The notes beneath the pieces were generated by a model. It saw only the letters and a program-made list of their open reading frames with translations, had not been told where the DNA came from and did no database searches. From NCBI GenBank assembly GCA_029211095.1, contig JARGFS010000003.1, forward strand, positions 1-51,434: a DNA stretch of 51,434 bases, in the 5' to 3' direction. The stretch's first letter is position 1. Each line of letters opens with the position of its first letter. Positions 45,801 through 51,434 of this stretch are shown piece after piece. A program made the translations under genes and the position numbers. Origin of the DNA: a bacterium (GTDB lineage: Bacteria; Zixibacteria; MSB-5A5; GN15; FEB-12).

Positions 45801-46001
45801 CAATTCTTGATTCCAATGGCGGTTTCGGTTGCTTACGGATTGATCTTTGGAACCTTTATCCTTCTGATAATTCTGCCGGCCTCTTTCCTGGCTATCAACT
45901 CAATCAGAAGAAATACCAGTTCGCTGATCAAGAAGAGAGCCATCACGGCGGAAGAAGTAGAACCGGCGGTCAAAGAATTGGAGTTGTCAGGGATAGAGTA
46001 A
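42840..46001 (+). CDS. RND-family efflux permease (AcrB/HAE1-like)
   Basis: 1053 residues from the ATG at 42840, with a GGGGGAC ribosome site. The layout is that of a full-length RND pump: helix 1 (about 10-30), a first periplasmic porter loop (FPETKPDLVMVQVVYPGASPDEV opens it), helices 2-6 (about 340-480, including GMIIVVGILVDDAIVVGENIF with the two Asp of the proton relay in helix 4), a second porter loop and helices 7-12 from about 865 on. The second half repeats FGVIALSGIIINDSIVLVDQ. The substrate could be drugs, lipids or metals; the VDDAIVV and IIINDSIVL motifs are those of the drug/lipid HAE group rather than the metal-export group. It forms an operon with the adaptor gene. Confidence 0.94.
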   Translation: MRKVISYFIKYPIWTSVLMFGVILFGLFSLGLMRNSFFPETKPDLVMVQVVYPGASPDEVAEGVVLKIEENLDGLDGVDRVTSISRENFGTVTAELLKGTDIDEALADIKNAVDRINSFPEDVEQPVIFKQRFRTRALSVVLYGETDLYNMKYIAEQMRDNLLESDVISQVAIEGLPELEISIEVSEADLRRYQLTFDEIANAVRNANVNISGGKFETKDEEILIRAWGRNYYADELNDIPIRGNSDGSVIHLGDVASVEEQWEDIPDKRLYNGRTALVLNIDQAESEDIIGIAEKAIAHIAEFNDNNENVKALVLDDRTVPLRQRLALLVKNGMIGLLLIVVALGLFLNLRLSFWVAISIPFSFAGMFIVASMWGITINVISLFGMIIVVGILVDDAIVVGENIFANYERGKSAVQAAVDGTIEVIAPVTTSVLTTVLAFLPFFFLDGMLGKFIWEMALVVSASLLFSLAEAFLILPSHLAHSKGLKPHKQDHPIRKKIEKGIAYLTHDLYAPLLRMTLRHKWITMVTPIALVLFTVGLIGGGVIGLTFFPFIDGDTLPINITLVSGRQEFDTDSLLQQIETKCWEVNDELKSERSDGEDVVLGISRILGSNDLGESGAHTGQLILQLMDGEFRDMDSYLIGNRIREKVGQLSEVQNITFGRAGHFGKPVSISLLGNDYDQLEKAKNLLISEMKDFSSLRDVTDSDQKGRREFNISLKPAAHALGLTLQDIAGQVRQGFFGKEIQRIQRGRDEIRVWVRYSDADRGSLGLINQIRIRTPDGREYPFGQLADYTVERGINSISHLNRMREVKVEANQADVADDLPPILAEIEEDVIPRVLGQVQGVRASFEGQSRDQAKIQKSMKTAFPLAMLGMFILVVLVFRSYLQAIIIFSLIPIGMIGAIWGHGIHGLQLNMLSLFGVIALSGIIINDSIVLVDQINRYLRQGQKVYDAVFNAGLARLRPILLTSLTTALGLAPLILETSRQAQFLIPMAVSVAYGLIFGTFILLIILPASFLAINSIRRNTSSLIKKRAITAEEVEPAVKELELSGIE

Positions 46002-46016
46002 TCTATGTCCGACAAA

Positions 46017-46049
46017 GAAAAAAGGCGGGAGCTATTCCCGCCTTCTTTT
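46017..46049. terminator. Bidirectional terminator between RND and DUF1573 genes
   Basis: AAGGCGGGA (46022-46030) pairs with TCCCGCCTT (46036-46044) around a short loop. Reading the minus strand it is followed by TTTTTTCTTT, and reading the plus strand by CTTTTATC. It serves two converging genes. Confidence 0.88.
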
Positions 46050-46058
46050 ATCTGCAGA

Positions 46059-46790
46059 CTATTTCTGGCTCATGGTGCGGACTGTCCGTTTGATCGGGAT
46101 TGTGAAGCGGGTGTTCTTTTCGTCATTCAGTTCAATGGTAAAGGATTTCTCAAACGAGTTATCCAGAACCTGCTTATTGAGCAAAACCATTCCGTCCTGC
46201 TTTTCTCCCGGTCCTATCAGCTCCGGCAAACTGACTTCCATGATGTCGTTCGGCGCATAGACCAAAGTTGGCCGAATCTCCTGATCCGAAACATTCTCAA
46301 GCGTAAAAGAGATGCGATCCCGTGTTACTTCGGTAAATTGAGACATGTCCAATTTGTAAGGGGAGATAACTATCGGATAGGTTGAGTCCGGGCGCGAGAC
46401 GACATGCGTCATAATTTTGATACTGCGGTCGGTGCCCCCTTCGTTGGTGGTGATTTTTGGGGCTTTGGTTATCCGGTTGCGGTACGTCTTGGTGGAAAAT
46501 ATTATCTCCAGACGAGCGCTGTCTCCCGGAAGGAGCACATCTTTGTCCAGCGGCGCTTTGGTACAGCCGCAACCGGGCGTGACCTTCACAATCTTAAGCG
46601 TATCATCCCCTGCTGATTTGAGCCAGAAACTGTGACTGATTTTGGCATGCTGCGGAGCGTAACCAAAATTGAAAACGTCCGTTGATATCTCCATCCGGGG
46701 TGTACCAGCCTGGGCGGTACCGCCGATTACAGCGGCTAATGTCATGGTCAGGATGAAACCGGTAAGTTTTGATATGGTTCTGTTGGGCAT
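46059..46790 (-). CDS. DUF1573-domain secreted protein
   Basis: 243 residues from the ATG at 46790, with GGAGAAAAAAG upstream. A signal peptide ends near residue 28. The following 90 residues match DUF1573, an Ig-like fold of the MSP/ASPM/Hydin type: FNFGYAPQHAKISHSFWLKSAG, then the hallmark VTPGCGCTKAPL and LLPGDSARLEIIFSTK. A second beta-sandwich follows (VSRPDSTYPIVISPYKLD and on). Members are abundant in FCB bacteria and their role is unknown; the CGC motif may be a redox or metal site. It follows the anti-sigma gene by 31 nt and could belong to the same transcript. Confidence 0.88.
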   Translation of the reverse strand: MPNRTISKLTGFILTMTLAAVIGGTAQAGTPRMEISTDVFNFGYAPQHAKISHSFWLKSAGDDTLKIVKVTPGCGCTKAPLDKDVLLPGDSARLEIIFSTKTYRNRITKAPKITTNEGGTDRSIKIMTHVVSRPDSTYPIVISPYKLDMSQFTEVTRDRISFTLENVSDQEIRPTLVYAPNDIMEVSLPELIGPGEKQDGMVLLNKQVLDNSFEKSFTIELNDEKNTRFTIPIKRTVRTMSQK

Positions 46791-46821
46791 CTTTTTTCTC
46801 CGTTGGTAAATTCATGTTCTG

Positions 46822-47430
46822 TTATAGCAGGTTTGGGCCCTGCCGATTATCGGTGACCGGCCTGATACTGGTTTCAATCTCCCCGGTCTGCATCCGGGAG
46901 ACAGCGCCAGCCACCAGTCTTGCTTCGGACTCTGTCTTGAGGAGGACAATATGAAAGCGACAGGTGCTGTCACAACCAAGATGATGAATGTCGGCATCGG
47001 ACAATCCAAGATTCATCAACAGGTCACACATTTGATCACTGTCTTCAATGTACTCCCGCTCCATTCCGGAGACCATGACTTCGTAGCCAACAATCTCCGC
47101 CTCCTGTCGCGGCCAGAGAGCCGCAACTAGAACGAGCAGGGCCGCGGCCACTCCAATCGCCGGACGCCACCGTCGGTTCTCCCGCCCTGACTGCCAGCGC
47201 ACCGATTCCCTTTGTTCCAGAGAATCCCGCATTGACTGAAGCGAAACTACTCCGGAAACATCAGCTACTCTCTCCCGTCTAATCGACTGATTCAAGAGTT
47301 GGATTGCTTTTGCCTCTCGTGAACAGGTGGGGCAGCTTTTAATATGTTCCAGGACTGCATCCGGCAGATCAGAAAAGCTCAATCTGGAATCGACAGTTTC
47401 TAATCGGCTTTGGACTTCGCGGCAACGCAT
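46822..47430 (-). CDS. Membrane anti-sigma factor with zinc-binding N-terminus
   Basis: 202 residues. The N-terminal cytoplasmic part has the anti-sigma zinc motif His29-x3-Cys33-x2-Cys36 (HIKSCPTC), then a charged linker, and one membrane helix at about 90-107 (PAIGVAAALLVLVAALWP). The periplasmic 95 residues carry three Cys (135, 153, 157; the latter two in CDSTC), which might form a redox- or metal-responsive site. It starts 31 nt inside the end of the sigma factor gene, with GGGAAATTCC upstream, the usual arrangement of an ECF sigma factor and its membrane regulator. It is expected to hold that sigma factor until a periplasmic signal arrives. Confidence 0.85.
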   Translation of the reverse strand: MRCREVQSRLETVDSRLSFSDLPDAVLEHIKSCPTCSREAKAIQLLNQSIRRERVADVSGVVSLQSMRDSLEQRESVRWQSGRENRRWRPAIGVAAALLVLVAALWPRQEAEIVGYEVMVSGMEREYIEDSDQMCDLLMNLGLSDADIHHLGCDSTCRFHIVLLKTESEARLVAGAVSRMQTGEIETSIRPVTDNRQGPNLL

Positions 47431-47978
47431 GGAATTTCCCTTTCAGTTCTCTTGGAGCTTTGTCCGAGCTTCTCCGCTCTATCAATGAATGCGACCAACC
47501 GCTTTTTCATTTTCTTGCGAGAGCGGTGCAGCTCAGTTTTGACAGCGCTCTCAGACCTGTTCAACAGCTCGGCCAATTCGGCGACAGTCCAGCCCTGTAA
47601 TTCATAGAGGAGGATAGTCGCTCTTTCGGCTGGATTGAGGGCATCAAGTCCCCGCTCCAGCCAGCGCCGGGTGGCTATTGAACTCTCGCTGTCGACCGCT
47701 TTCAGGTCGGCTGTCAATTCCTCACTGTAGGTGACTCTTTTTTTCCACCAGGGACGCCTGAATTCCGCGCGATAAGTAGTCACGACAATTCGGTACAACC
47801 AGGGTCGAAATGAACCGGTCTCCCGAAGGTTTGGAAAACTTCTCAGTCCGATCATCAGGGCATCATGCAGCAGATCGTTGCCACTGTCCGGATCAGCGGT
47901 TAGCCGACTGCAGAAGGCACCAATGGCCTGGTAGTGAGGCGTGAGCAGCTCCCAAAAGAGCTCGTTAGTTTCGCGCAT
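47400..47978 (-). CDS. ECF-type RNA polymerase sigma factor
   Basis: 192 residues. Region 2 is seen at about 20-85 (DLLHDALMIGLRSFPNLRETGSFRPWLYRIVVTTYRAEFRR), and region 4 at about 115-165, with the helix-turn-helix GWTVAELAELLNRSESAVKTELHRSRKKM. There is no region 1 or 3, so it is a minimal ECF factor. The start ATG at 47978 lacks a strong ribosome site. It overlaps the anti-sigma gene by 31 nt. ECF factors usually drive their own operon; no -35 with a GGAAC-like core was found in the 200 bases upstream. Confidence 0.93.
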   Translation of the reverse strand: MRETNELFWELLTPHYQAIGAFCSRLTADPDSGNDLLHDALMIGLRSFPNLRETGSFRPWLYRIVVTTYRAEFRRPWWKKRVTYSEELTADLKAVDSESSIATRRWLERGLDALNPAERATILLYELQGWTVAELAELLNRSESAVKTELHRSRKKMKKRLVAFIDRAEKLGQSSKRTEREIPCVAAKSKAD

Positions 47979-48125
47979 TCGCTATAAGATGTTTGAGGCG
48001 TGATTTTGGTTACAAATTTTCTCAGACAACTGTAGATTGATTTGAGCTTCTGTTGTTTATACAAAAGTTGGTCTGAATCTACTCTTTTTTGATTTTAGCT
48101 GAAGGCTGATATTTGGTAAAACAAA

Positions 48126-48151
48126 GGAGCAGCCAGTTTCCTGACTACTCC
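48126..48151 (-). terminator. Terminator of the dockerin-remnant gene
   Basis: On the minus strand GGAGTAGTCAG (complement of 48141-48151) pairs with CTGGCTGCTCC (complement of 48126-48136) around GAAA, and TTTGTTTT follows. Two positions pair only as G-U on the minus-strand RNA and are mismatched on the plus strand, so the orientation is clear. It lies about 50 nt beyond the stop codon at 48203. Confidence 0.8.
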
Positions 48152-48202
48152 CGATTGTAAGTGGCCGCCATACCACCAACTATCCGTTGCCGGATTGATG
48201 CT

Positions 48203-48511
48203 TTACAAGCAGTCTTGCGGAATAGGTCCGCTGTTAAAAAGGTACTCAACCAGATAGGTCAGATCGGCGATATTGGTTTGGGTATCAGTATCCAGATCGG
48301 CTTCTTCGACACAAGTGGGCGGGGGACCGCTCTGGAAGAGGTAGACCGGGTTGACGAAGCATCCCGGCTCTATGCGGAGTTCCTGCATCTCTGGCGCGAA
48401 GGAGACCAGGATATTCCGGAACTCAAAGATGCCGCTATCAGGCTGGACCGTCTGAGACACTCCCCCTGATTGGTCGCCAACCGGTTCCGGGCCGATTTTC
48501 GGAGCTGACAA
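48203..48511 (-). pseudogene. Remnant of a gene with dockerin-like C-terminus
   Basis: The frame's last 33 residues (DLDTDTQTNIADLTYLVEYLF, then NSGP and PQDCL) match the second dockerin-like repeat at the ends of the M6 peptidases at 6208 and 35632. The first repeat is damaged: only VYLFQSGPPPTC remains, without the calcium-binding Asp loop. Farther upstream the frame has no recognisable domain, no signal peptide and no ribosome site, and ends within 100 residues. A terminator is still in place after the stop. It is best read as the decayed 3' end of a third secreted dockerin-type protein. Confidence 0.7.
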
Positions 48512-48554
48512 TTCAATTTCTCGGAAACATTTTCTACTTGGCCGGTGTAGTTAT

Positions 48555-48579
48555 ATATGCTTATTGTTATAAGTATATG
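48555..48579. promoter_or_regulatory. Probable operator of the ArsR-type regulator
   Basis: ATATGCTTAT (48555-48564) and ATAAGTATAT (48569-48578) are inverted repeats with one mismatch, 39 nt before the regulator gene. The right arm, TATAAGTATATG (48568-48579), is the exact reverse complement of CATATACTTATA found before the next gene at 48955-48966. A/T-rich dyads of this size are usual ArsR/SmtB sites. Confidence 0.7.
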
Positions 48580-48617
48580 ACCGGCGAGAGACTGTAACTG
48601 GATCTGGGAGAAGATCG

Positions 48618-48923
48618 ATGGATCAGAAAGCATACAGCAAGTATTTCAAAGCATTTGGCGACCCCACCCGCCTCAAGATTCTCTGGCTGCTATCTTCAAA
48701 GCCGCTGAATGTCAATGAGATAACAGCAGAAATCGGACTCTCGCAACCGACTATCAGTCGTCACCTGGCTATTCTCAGGGACGTGGGTGCTGTCAATGAC
48801 AAGCGTGAAGGGCAACAGGTTTTTTACAGTCTCAACCACTCTTCGGTTCAGAATTGCTGCTCAGGATTCTGTGATTGTCTCTCAATTCCGGTGGTGATTC
48901 CTACAAAAAAGGAAGAAAAGTAA
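48618..48923 (+). CDS. ArsR/SmtB-family metalloregulator with C-terminal cysteine cluster
   Basis: 101 residues with GGGAG upstream of the ATG. The winged helix-turn-helix is complete: FGDPTRLKILWLL, NVNEITAEIGLSQPTISRHLAIL (recognition helix) and the wing KREGQQVFYSL. The helix-3 metal site of classical ArsR (CVCDL) is absent. Instead Cys80, Cys81, Cys85 and Cys87 cluster in NCCSGFCDC at the C-terminus, a place where other members bind arsenite, copper or cadmium. It probably represses itself and the cysteine-rich gene 70 nt downstream, which share an operator sequence, until a thiophilic metal or other thiol-reactive signal binds. No arsenate reductase or metal pump is adjacent. Confidence 0.92.
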   Translation: MDQKAYSKYFKAFGDPTRLKILWLLSSKPLNVNEITAEIGLSQPTISRHLAILRDVGAVNDKREGQQVFYSLNHSSVQNCCSGFCDCLSIPVVIPTKKEEK

Positions 48924-48954
48924 AAAAATTTGGGAACAAATATTGATATATAGC

Positions 48955-48968
48955 CATATACTTATATG
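48955..48968. promoter_or_regulatory. Second probable ArsR-type operator, before the cysteine-rich gene
   Basis: CATATA (48955-48960) and TATATG (48963-48968) form a perfect 6-bp dyad around CT. Twelve bases of it are identical, in inverse orientation, to the element at 48568-48579. It ends 25 nt before the start codon, so a bound repressor would block a local promoter or an internal start. Confidence 0.65.
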
Positions 48969-48993
48969 AACATTTAACTGAAAGGAATTTGAA

Positions 48994-49167
48994 ATGGAAA
49001 AAGAAGTGGGATTCATTCGAGTCACGGAAACCCCCAAGGGGATGCGCTTTGAGGTCGAAGGTGACTATTTCAAAGGGCAGAAGTCCAATTGCTGCTGCCT
49101 GCCGGTTTTTGCCTGCACTTGCAAGTGCGACCCTGACTGCTGTACCGAGGAATCTTCCGGGAAGTAG
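48994..49167 (+). CDS. Small cysteine-rich protein, metallothionein-like
   Basis: A 57-residue frame starting at an ATG with AAAGGA 7 nt upstream. The first 30 residues look like a short beta-type domain without Cys. The rest holds eight cysteines: Cys33-34-35 (NCCCLPVF), Cys41, 43 and 45 (CTCKC) and Cys49-50 (DPDCC). Cys-x-Cys and Cys-Cys clusters at this density are the mark of metallothionein-type metal-thiolate proteins, though I do not recognise a named bacterial family (SmtA types also use His and are differently spaced). Its position after an ArsR-type regulator with a shared operator supports metal or thiol-related control. It has no signal peptide, so it should be cytoplasmic. Confidence 0.75.
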   Translation: MEKEVGFIRVTETPKGMRFEVEGDYFKGQKSNCCCLPVFACTCKCDPDCCTEESSGK

Positions 49168-49208
49168 CGGTCAACTGAAATCAGAACCCATTTGTTAAGG
49201 AGAGAGTT

Positions 49209-49259
49209 ATGAGACGTTTTTCGATCCCCAGAGTAGCTCATTGCTGCTCAGGTAGTTAG
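49209..49259 (+). CDS. 16-residue peptide ending in His-Cys-Cys, possible leader peptide
   Basis: The ATG at 49209 has one of the strongest ribosome sites in the window (AAGGAGAG at 49197-49204). It encodes MRRFSIPRVAHCCSGS. The paired Cys codons lie just before the stop, and the stop codon lies inside the first arm of competing RNA hairpins (49256-49282). That is the layout of attenuator leader peptides, including the cysteine-rich upstream frames known in actinobacteria. It may instead be a very small functional peptide. No modification enzyme is nearby. Confidence 0.5.
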   Translation: MRRFSIPRVAHCCSGS

Positions 49260-49334
49260 GTCAGGTCCTGGGCAGGACCTAAAACCGCTCGCCCAACTTG
49301 AGGGCCAGAGGGCAGGATAGCTCTCTGGCCTCTC
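49256..49334 (+). promoter_or_regulatory. Competing RNA hairpins after the 16-residue frame, possible attenuator
   Basis: TTAGGTC (49256-49262, containing the stop codon TAG) is complementary to GACCTAA (49276-49282), while the adjacent AGGTCCT (49263-49269) is complementary to AGGACCT (49274-49280). The two pairings share their 3' arm and exclude each other in part. A further hairpin pairs GAGGGCCAGAG (49300-49310) with CTCTGGCCTC (49323-49332), apart from one bulged G, followed by TCTTTAT. This last one is a weak terminator. The next gene starts 113 to 146 nt later. Confidence 0.5.
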
Positions 49335-49446
49335 TTTATACCGGAGAAAACCGACCTCAATCGTGGACGATAAATCTCCATTATTTTTCGAAGCGCGGGA
49401 ACCTGTTCTCCAACAATCCGGTTAAGACGTGTACTGACAACGGATA

Positions 49447-49773
49447 ATGCCGACTAACTTGATTACTTTGGGTTTGATTATGACAGAACAGGAGATCAAA
49501 GAACAACTGCAAAACTTCCCTTACCTTCGGAAGTACCTCTCAGAAATACCATCCAACTGCTGGTCACTTCTGGTTCCGAACTCAGTTACGAAGTTCAAAG
49601 AATTTGAATACACTATTCGTGAGTGTTGGGCCGAAGGAGAAATCCGTGACAGCGTTATGTCGGTCCAGAATCGATTCGGCCTTCCGCTAAGGCCAAACCT
49701 CAGTATTCGTGAGACACTTCAGCGGCTGAGAATCAGGAAACTGAAGTCCCGCCGCCAGCCCGGTCGTAGATAG
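49447..49773 (+). CDS. Hypothetical protein, 97-108 residues
   Basis: I do not recognise this protein. It starts at the ATG at 49447 or, more naturally, at the one at 49480 (MTEQEIKEQLQNFPYLRKYL); neither has a good ribosome site. The sequence is amphipathic and helical, with FPYLRKYLSEIP, EYTIRECWAEGEIRDSVMSV and a very basic end (RKLKSRRQPGRR). No signal peptide or membrane segment is seen. If the hairpins at 49256-49334 attenuate anything, this is the only plus-strand gene within reach. It is followed 45 nt later by a GNAT-like gene. Confidence 0.55.
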   Translation: MPTNLITLGLIMTEQEIKEQLQNFPYLRKYLSEIPSNCWSLLVPNSVTKFKEFEYTIRECWAEGEIRDSVMSVQNRFGLPLRPNLSIRETLQRLRIRKLKSRRQPGRR

Positions 49774-49818
49774 AATACCGTTGACTTCCAGAGGGCCAGC
49801 GATAATACTTCGCTCGCT

Positions 49819-50580
49819 ATGCGCCACCCGATAGAATACAGAATCGTTACCGCTGCGGAATCGCCCGAACTGGTGTTGGAAGCGAATGCGAAAATTGGCC
49901 ATGAGTGGCCGGAATTTATGCTGCACGATCCGGTTGCGGAACTTTTTGAACGCCTCTATCGGGATCTGCCGGATTATCAGTTTGTGATGATTGAAGAGCC
50001 AAGCGGCAAAACTGTTGCGGTCGGAAACTCGGTGCCTCTGTCCTACAACGAAGAGATTGAGGATCTACCGGAGGATGGCTGGGATTGGGCGATGAAAAAG
50101 AGCTTTGCCGATCTGGACGCCGGGGCAACTCCCAACATGCAGTGCGCCATTCAGATTGTAGTTTTTGGTGGAAACCGGGGGAAGGGGATGAGTCGCCAGG
50201 CGGTAGCGTCAATGAAAGAATTAGGTCGCTTGAGCTGTCCCCGCGGAATGGTAGCCCCCGTTCGTCCCAACCATAAACCGAATTATCCGCTCATCTCAAT
50301 TGACGATTATATCACTTGGAAGCGGGAGGATGGTCAGCCGTTTGATCCCTGGCTTCGGGTCCATTACAGTCTGGGCGCGGAGATTATCAAGCCGTGCCAT
50401 ACGGCTATGCAAATCTCTGGTACGGTAAGCGAATGGCAGGACTGGACCGGGATACACTTTTTGCAAAGTGGTGACTATGTTATCCCCGGGGCATTGACCC
50501 CGGTTACGTTTGATGTTCGTGCCGATGTTGGCCTATACATTGAGCCCAATGTCTGGATGTTCCACCCTCCTTTGAGATAG
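49819..50580 (+). CDS. GNAT-superfamily-like protein, possible acyltransferase
   Basis: 253 residues. The central part resembles the acyl-CoA-binding motif of the GNAT fold (QCAIQIVVFGGNRGKGMSRQAVASMKELGRL, with R-G-K-G in the place of the usual R/Q-x-x-G-x-G/A loop). The N-terminal MRHPIEYRIVTAAESPELVLEANAKIG fits the first GNAT strand and helix. The second half (from about residue 145) is beta-rich and ends FHPPLR; it does not match a domain I know. The start ATG has no obvious ribosome site. It lies 13 nt before a second, damaged GNAT gene, so both were probably one unit. Substrate unknown. Confidence 0.7.
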   Translation: MRHPIEYRIVTAAESPELVLEANAKIGHEWPEFMLHDPVAELFERLYRDLPDYQFVMIEEPSGKTVAVGNSVPLSYNEEIEDLPEDGWDWAMKKSFADLDAGATPNMQCAIQIVVFGGNRGKGMSRQAVASMKELGRLSCPRGMVAPVRPNHKPNYPLISIDDYITWKREDGQPFDPWLRVHYSLGAEIIKPCHTAMQISGTVSEWQDWTGIHFLQSGDYVIPGALTPVTFDVRADVGLYIEPNVWMFHPPLR

Positions 50581-50593
50581 CAGGGCCAATCCG

Positions 50594-51070
50594 ATGCCAG
50601 TACATCCCAATCTGAAATTCGTACCTTATGACCGGGAGAACTGGGAAGCCGGGATGAAACTCACTATCCACCCGGAGCAGCAGCAGTTTGCCCAACGGCG
50701 GCGGAGTCATTGGCAGCTGCCTATATCAAACCGTGGGATGAAAAGCTTGATCCATACCTGATCTACGATGGAGATAAGATCGTCGGATCGTTCTACCTGT
50801 CCTACACTCCTTCCTCATCCGATGACTACCGGCTGGGCGGATTTTATCATAGACAAAAACTACCAGCGACTCGGTTATGGAAGAGCGGCTCTGCTCAAGA
50901 TGCTTTCATTTGTGCCCTACCGGCACGACAGTTGTCAGGTAATTCAGCTGACCGTGGAAAAAGAGAATACGATTACACAAAGGTTGTATAAGAGCCTCGG
51001 GTTTAGTGACAGTGGCCGGGTCAATAAATATGGCGAGATTGTGTACCGGCTTCCGATCAGCAGGGGTTAA
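50594..51070 (+). pseudogene. GNAT-family N-acetyltransferase with two compensating frameshifts
   Basis: The frame opens at 50594 (MPVHPNLKFVPYDRENWEAG) and reads on to HPEQQQFA. The continuation PTAAESLAAAYIKPWDEKLD is then found one frame over, which fits a lost base at the CCC near 50690. It runs to DDYRLGGF, after which IIDKNYQRLGYGRAALLKML is back in the first frame, which fits an extra T in the TTTT at about 50843-50846. The restored protein would have about 158 residues, with the acetyl-CoA loop RLGYGRAAL and a terminal LYKSLGFSDSG, both standard GNAT features. The two shifts, about 150 bp apart and both in short homopolymers, may be sequencing errors or real decay. Confidence 0.75.
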
Positions 51071-51174
51071 TGCAGAATTATCCGTTCAATCTGTCTCCAC
51101 GATTCGCCAAGGCACGATTATCAGATTATGTCAAGAGTGATTTTGTACGTAGATATTTGGAAAATGGCAAAAAA

Positions 51175-51196
51175 AAACCCGCCGAGTGGCGGGTTT
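51175..51196. terminator. Terminator between the GNAT gene and the minus-strand barrel gene
   Basis: AAACCCGCC (51175-51183) pairs with GGCGGGTTT (51188-51196) around GAGT. On the minus strand a run of nine T follows, which terminates the gene ending at 51216. On the plus strand GGGTTTGTTTGTT follows, so it may work in both directions. Confidence 0.92.
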
Positions 51197-51215
51197 GTTT
51201 GTTGGAAGCTAATCT

Positions 51216-51434
51216 CTATTTATTCCCAAGAGGCATTTGGGCCCCGACAATCACCTGGATGAGATTTACACCCGGGTCGGACATGACCATGTGAAAGCGT
51301 GGCTGGACGAAGATGCCAACTTTTGGTGATACCATGGTGCGGTATGAGAATCCGGCAAAAAAGCCCATATCGCTCCAGCCGCCGTAGTTTCCTACACCAG
51401 CGGTTAGAAACATCGCCGCTTTGTCTTCGGTGTA
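51216..51434 (-). CDS. Outer-membrane beta-barrel protein, C-terminal end (partial)
   Basis: The frame enters from the right edge of the window and ends at the TAA at 51216-51218. The visible 72 residues alternate in the manner of barrel strands: TAGVGNYGGWSDMGFFAGFSY, then VGIFVQPRFHMVM and a final VNLIQVIVGAQMPLGNK. This resembles the end of small porin-like or OmpW/OprF-N type barrels with a Gly-aromatic rhythm. The start and signal peptide are outside the window, so the family cannot be named. Confidence 0.7.
   Translation of the reverse strand, partial: YTEDKAAMFLTAGVGNYGGWSDMGFFAGFSYRTMVSPKVGIFVQPRFHMVMSDPGVNLIQVIVGAQMPLGNK

Noticed and set aside
1-51434. Insertion sequences, prophage, tRNA or rRNA genes
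   Set aside because: No transposase, integrase or phage protein was recognised, no terminal inverted repeats flank any gene block, and no cloverleaf or rRNA motif was seen by eye.

Overview
The window looks like a chromosome segment of an uncultivated Gram-negative bacterium of the FCB group (Fibrobacteres-Chlorobi-Bacteroidetes and relatives). The evidence is a C-terminal type IX secretion (T9SS type A) sorting domain on a giant secreted protein, a PorV/PorQ-like outer-membrane protein beside it, M6 metallopeptidases with thrombospondin type 3 and dockerin-like calcium repeats, RND and MacB-type efflux, and a very large secreted proteome. The recurring dockerin-like signature (DLTYLVDYLF..GP) and the dispersed intergenic palindromes resemble candidate phylum Zixibacteria; that is recall, not a database result. 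I see no rRNA, tRNA, CRISPR array, insertion sequence or phage gene.

Layout. 1-3337: end of a MacA-like adaptor, two paralogous FtsX-type permeases and their ATPase. 3338-3885: repeat-rich spacer with five copies of an 18-bp unit and a bidirectional terminator. 3886-8244 (minus): VWA lipid-free secreted protein and an M6 metallopeptidase. 8460-9686: MscS-type channel. 9860-12478: preQ1/queuosine precursor genes queF (minus) and queC-queE-queD (plus). 12438-15635: M1-type peptidase fused to a probable outer-membrane barrel. 15648-19724 (minus): tRNA dihydrouridine synthase, threonine synthase, DUF885 peptidase-like protein. 19782-35583 (plus): a possible structured RNA leader followed by a tightly packed run of six genes: a 3109-residue T9SS surface protein, a PorV-like/TPR protein, an RsbU-like phosphatase, a STAS-RsbW fusion, an RsbV-like antagonist and a sensor histidine kinase. 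35632-37413 (minus): second M6 peptidase. 37702-41441: two M14 carboxypeptidase paralogues, the first without its zinc ligands. 41696-46001: RND adaptor and pump. 46059-47978 (minus): DUF1573 protein and an ECF sigma/anti-sigma pair. 48203-48511 (minus): remnant of a dockerin-bearing gene. 48555-49338: ArsR-type regulator, a 57-residue cysteine-rich metallothionein-like protein, a 16-residue peptide ending in His-Cys-Cys and a set of RNA hairpins. 49447-51434: a hypothetical protein, two GNAT-like proteins (one with two compensating frameshifts) and the end of an outer-membrane barrel gene.

Two loci best fit the description of an unfamiliar system. The first is the 19782-35583 run, which couples a giant surface protein and its likely secretion partner to a complete partner-switching module. 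The second is the small ArsR/cysteine-rich cassette at 48555-49338, where both genes share a 12-nt operator sequence and the last open frame looks like an attenuator peptide.
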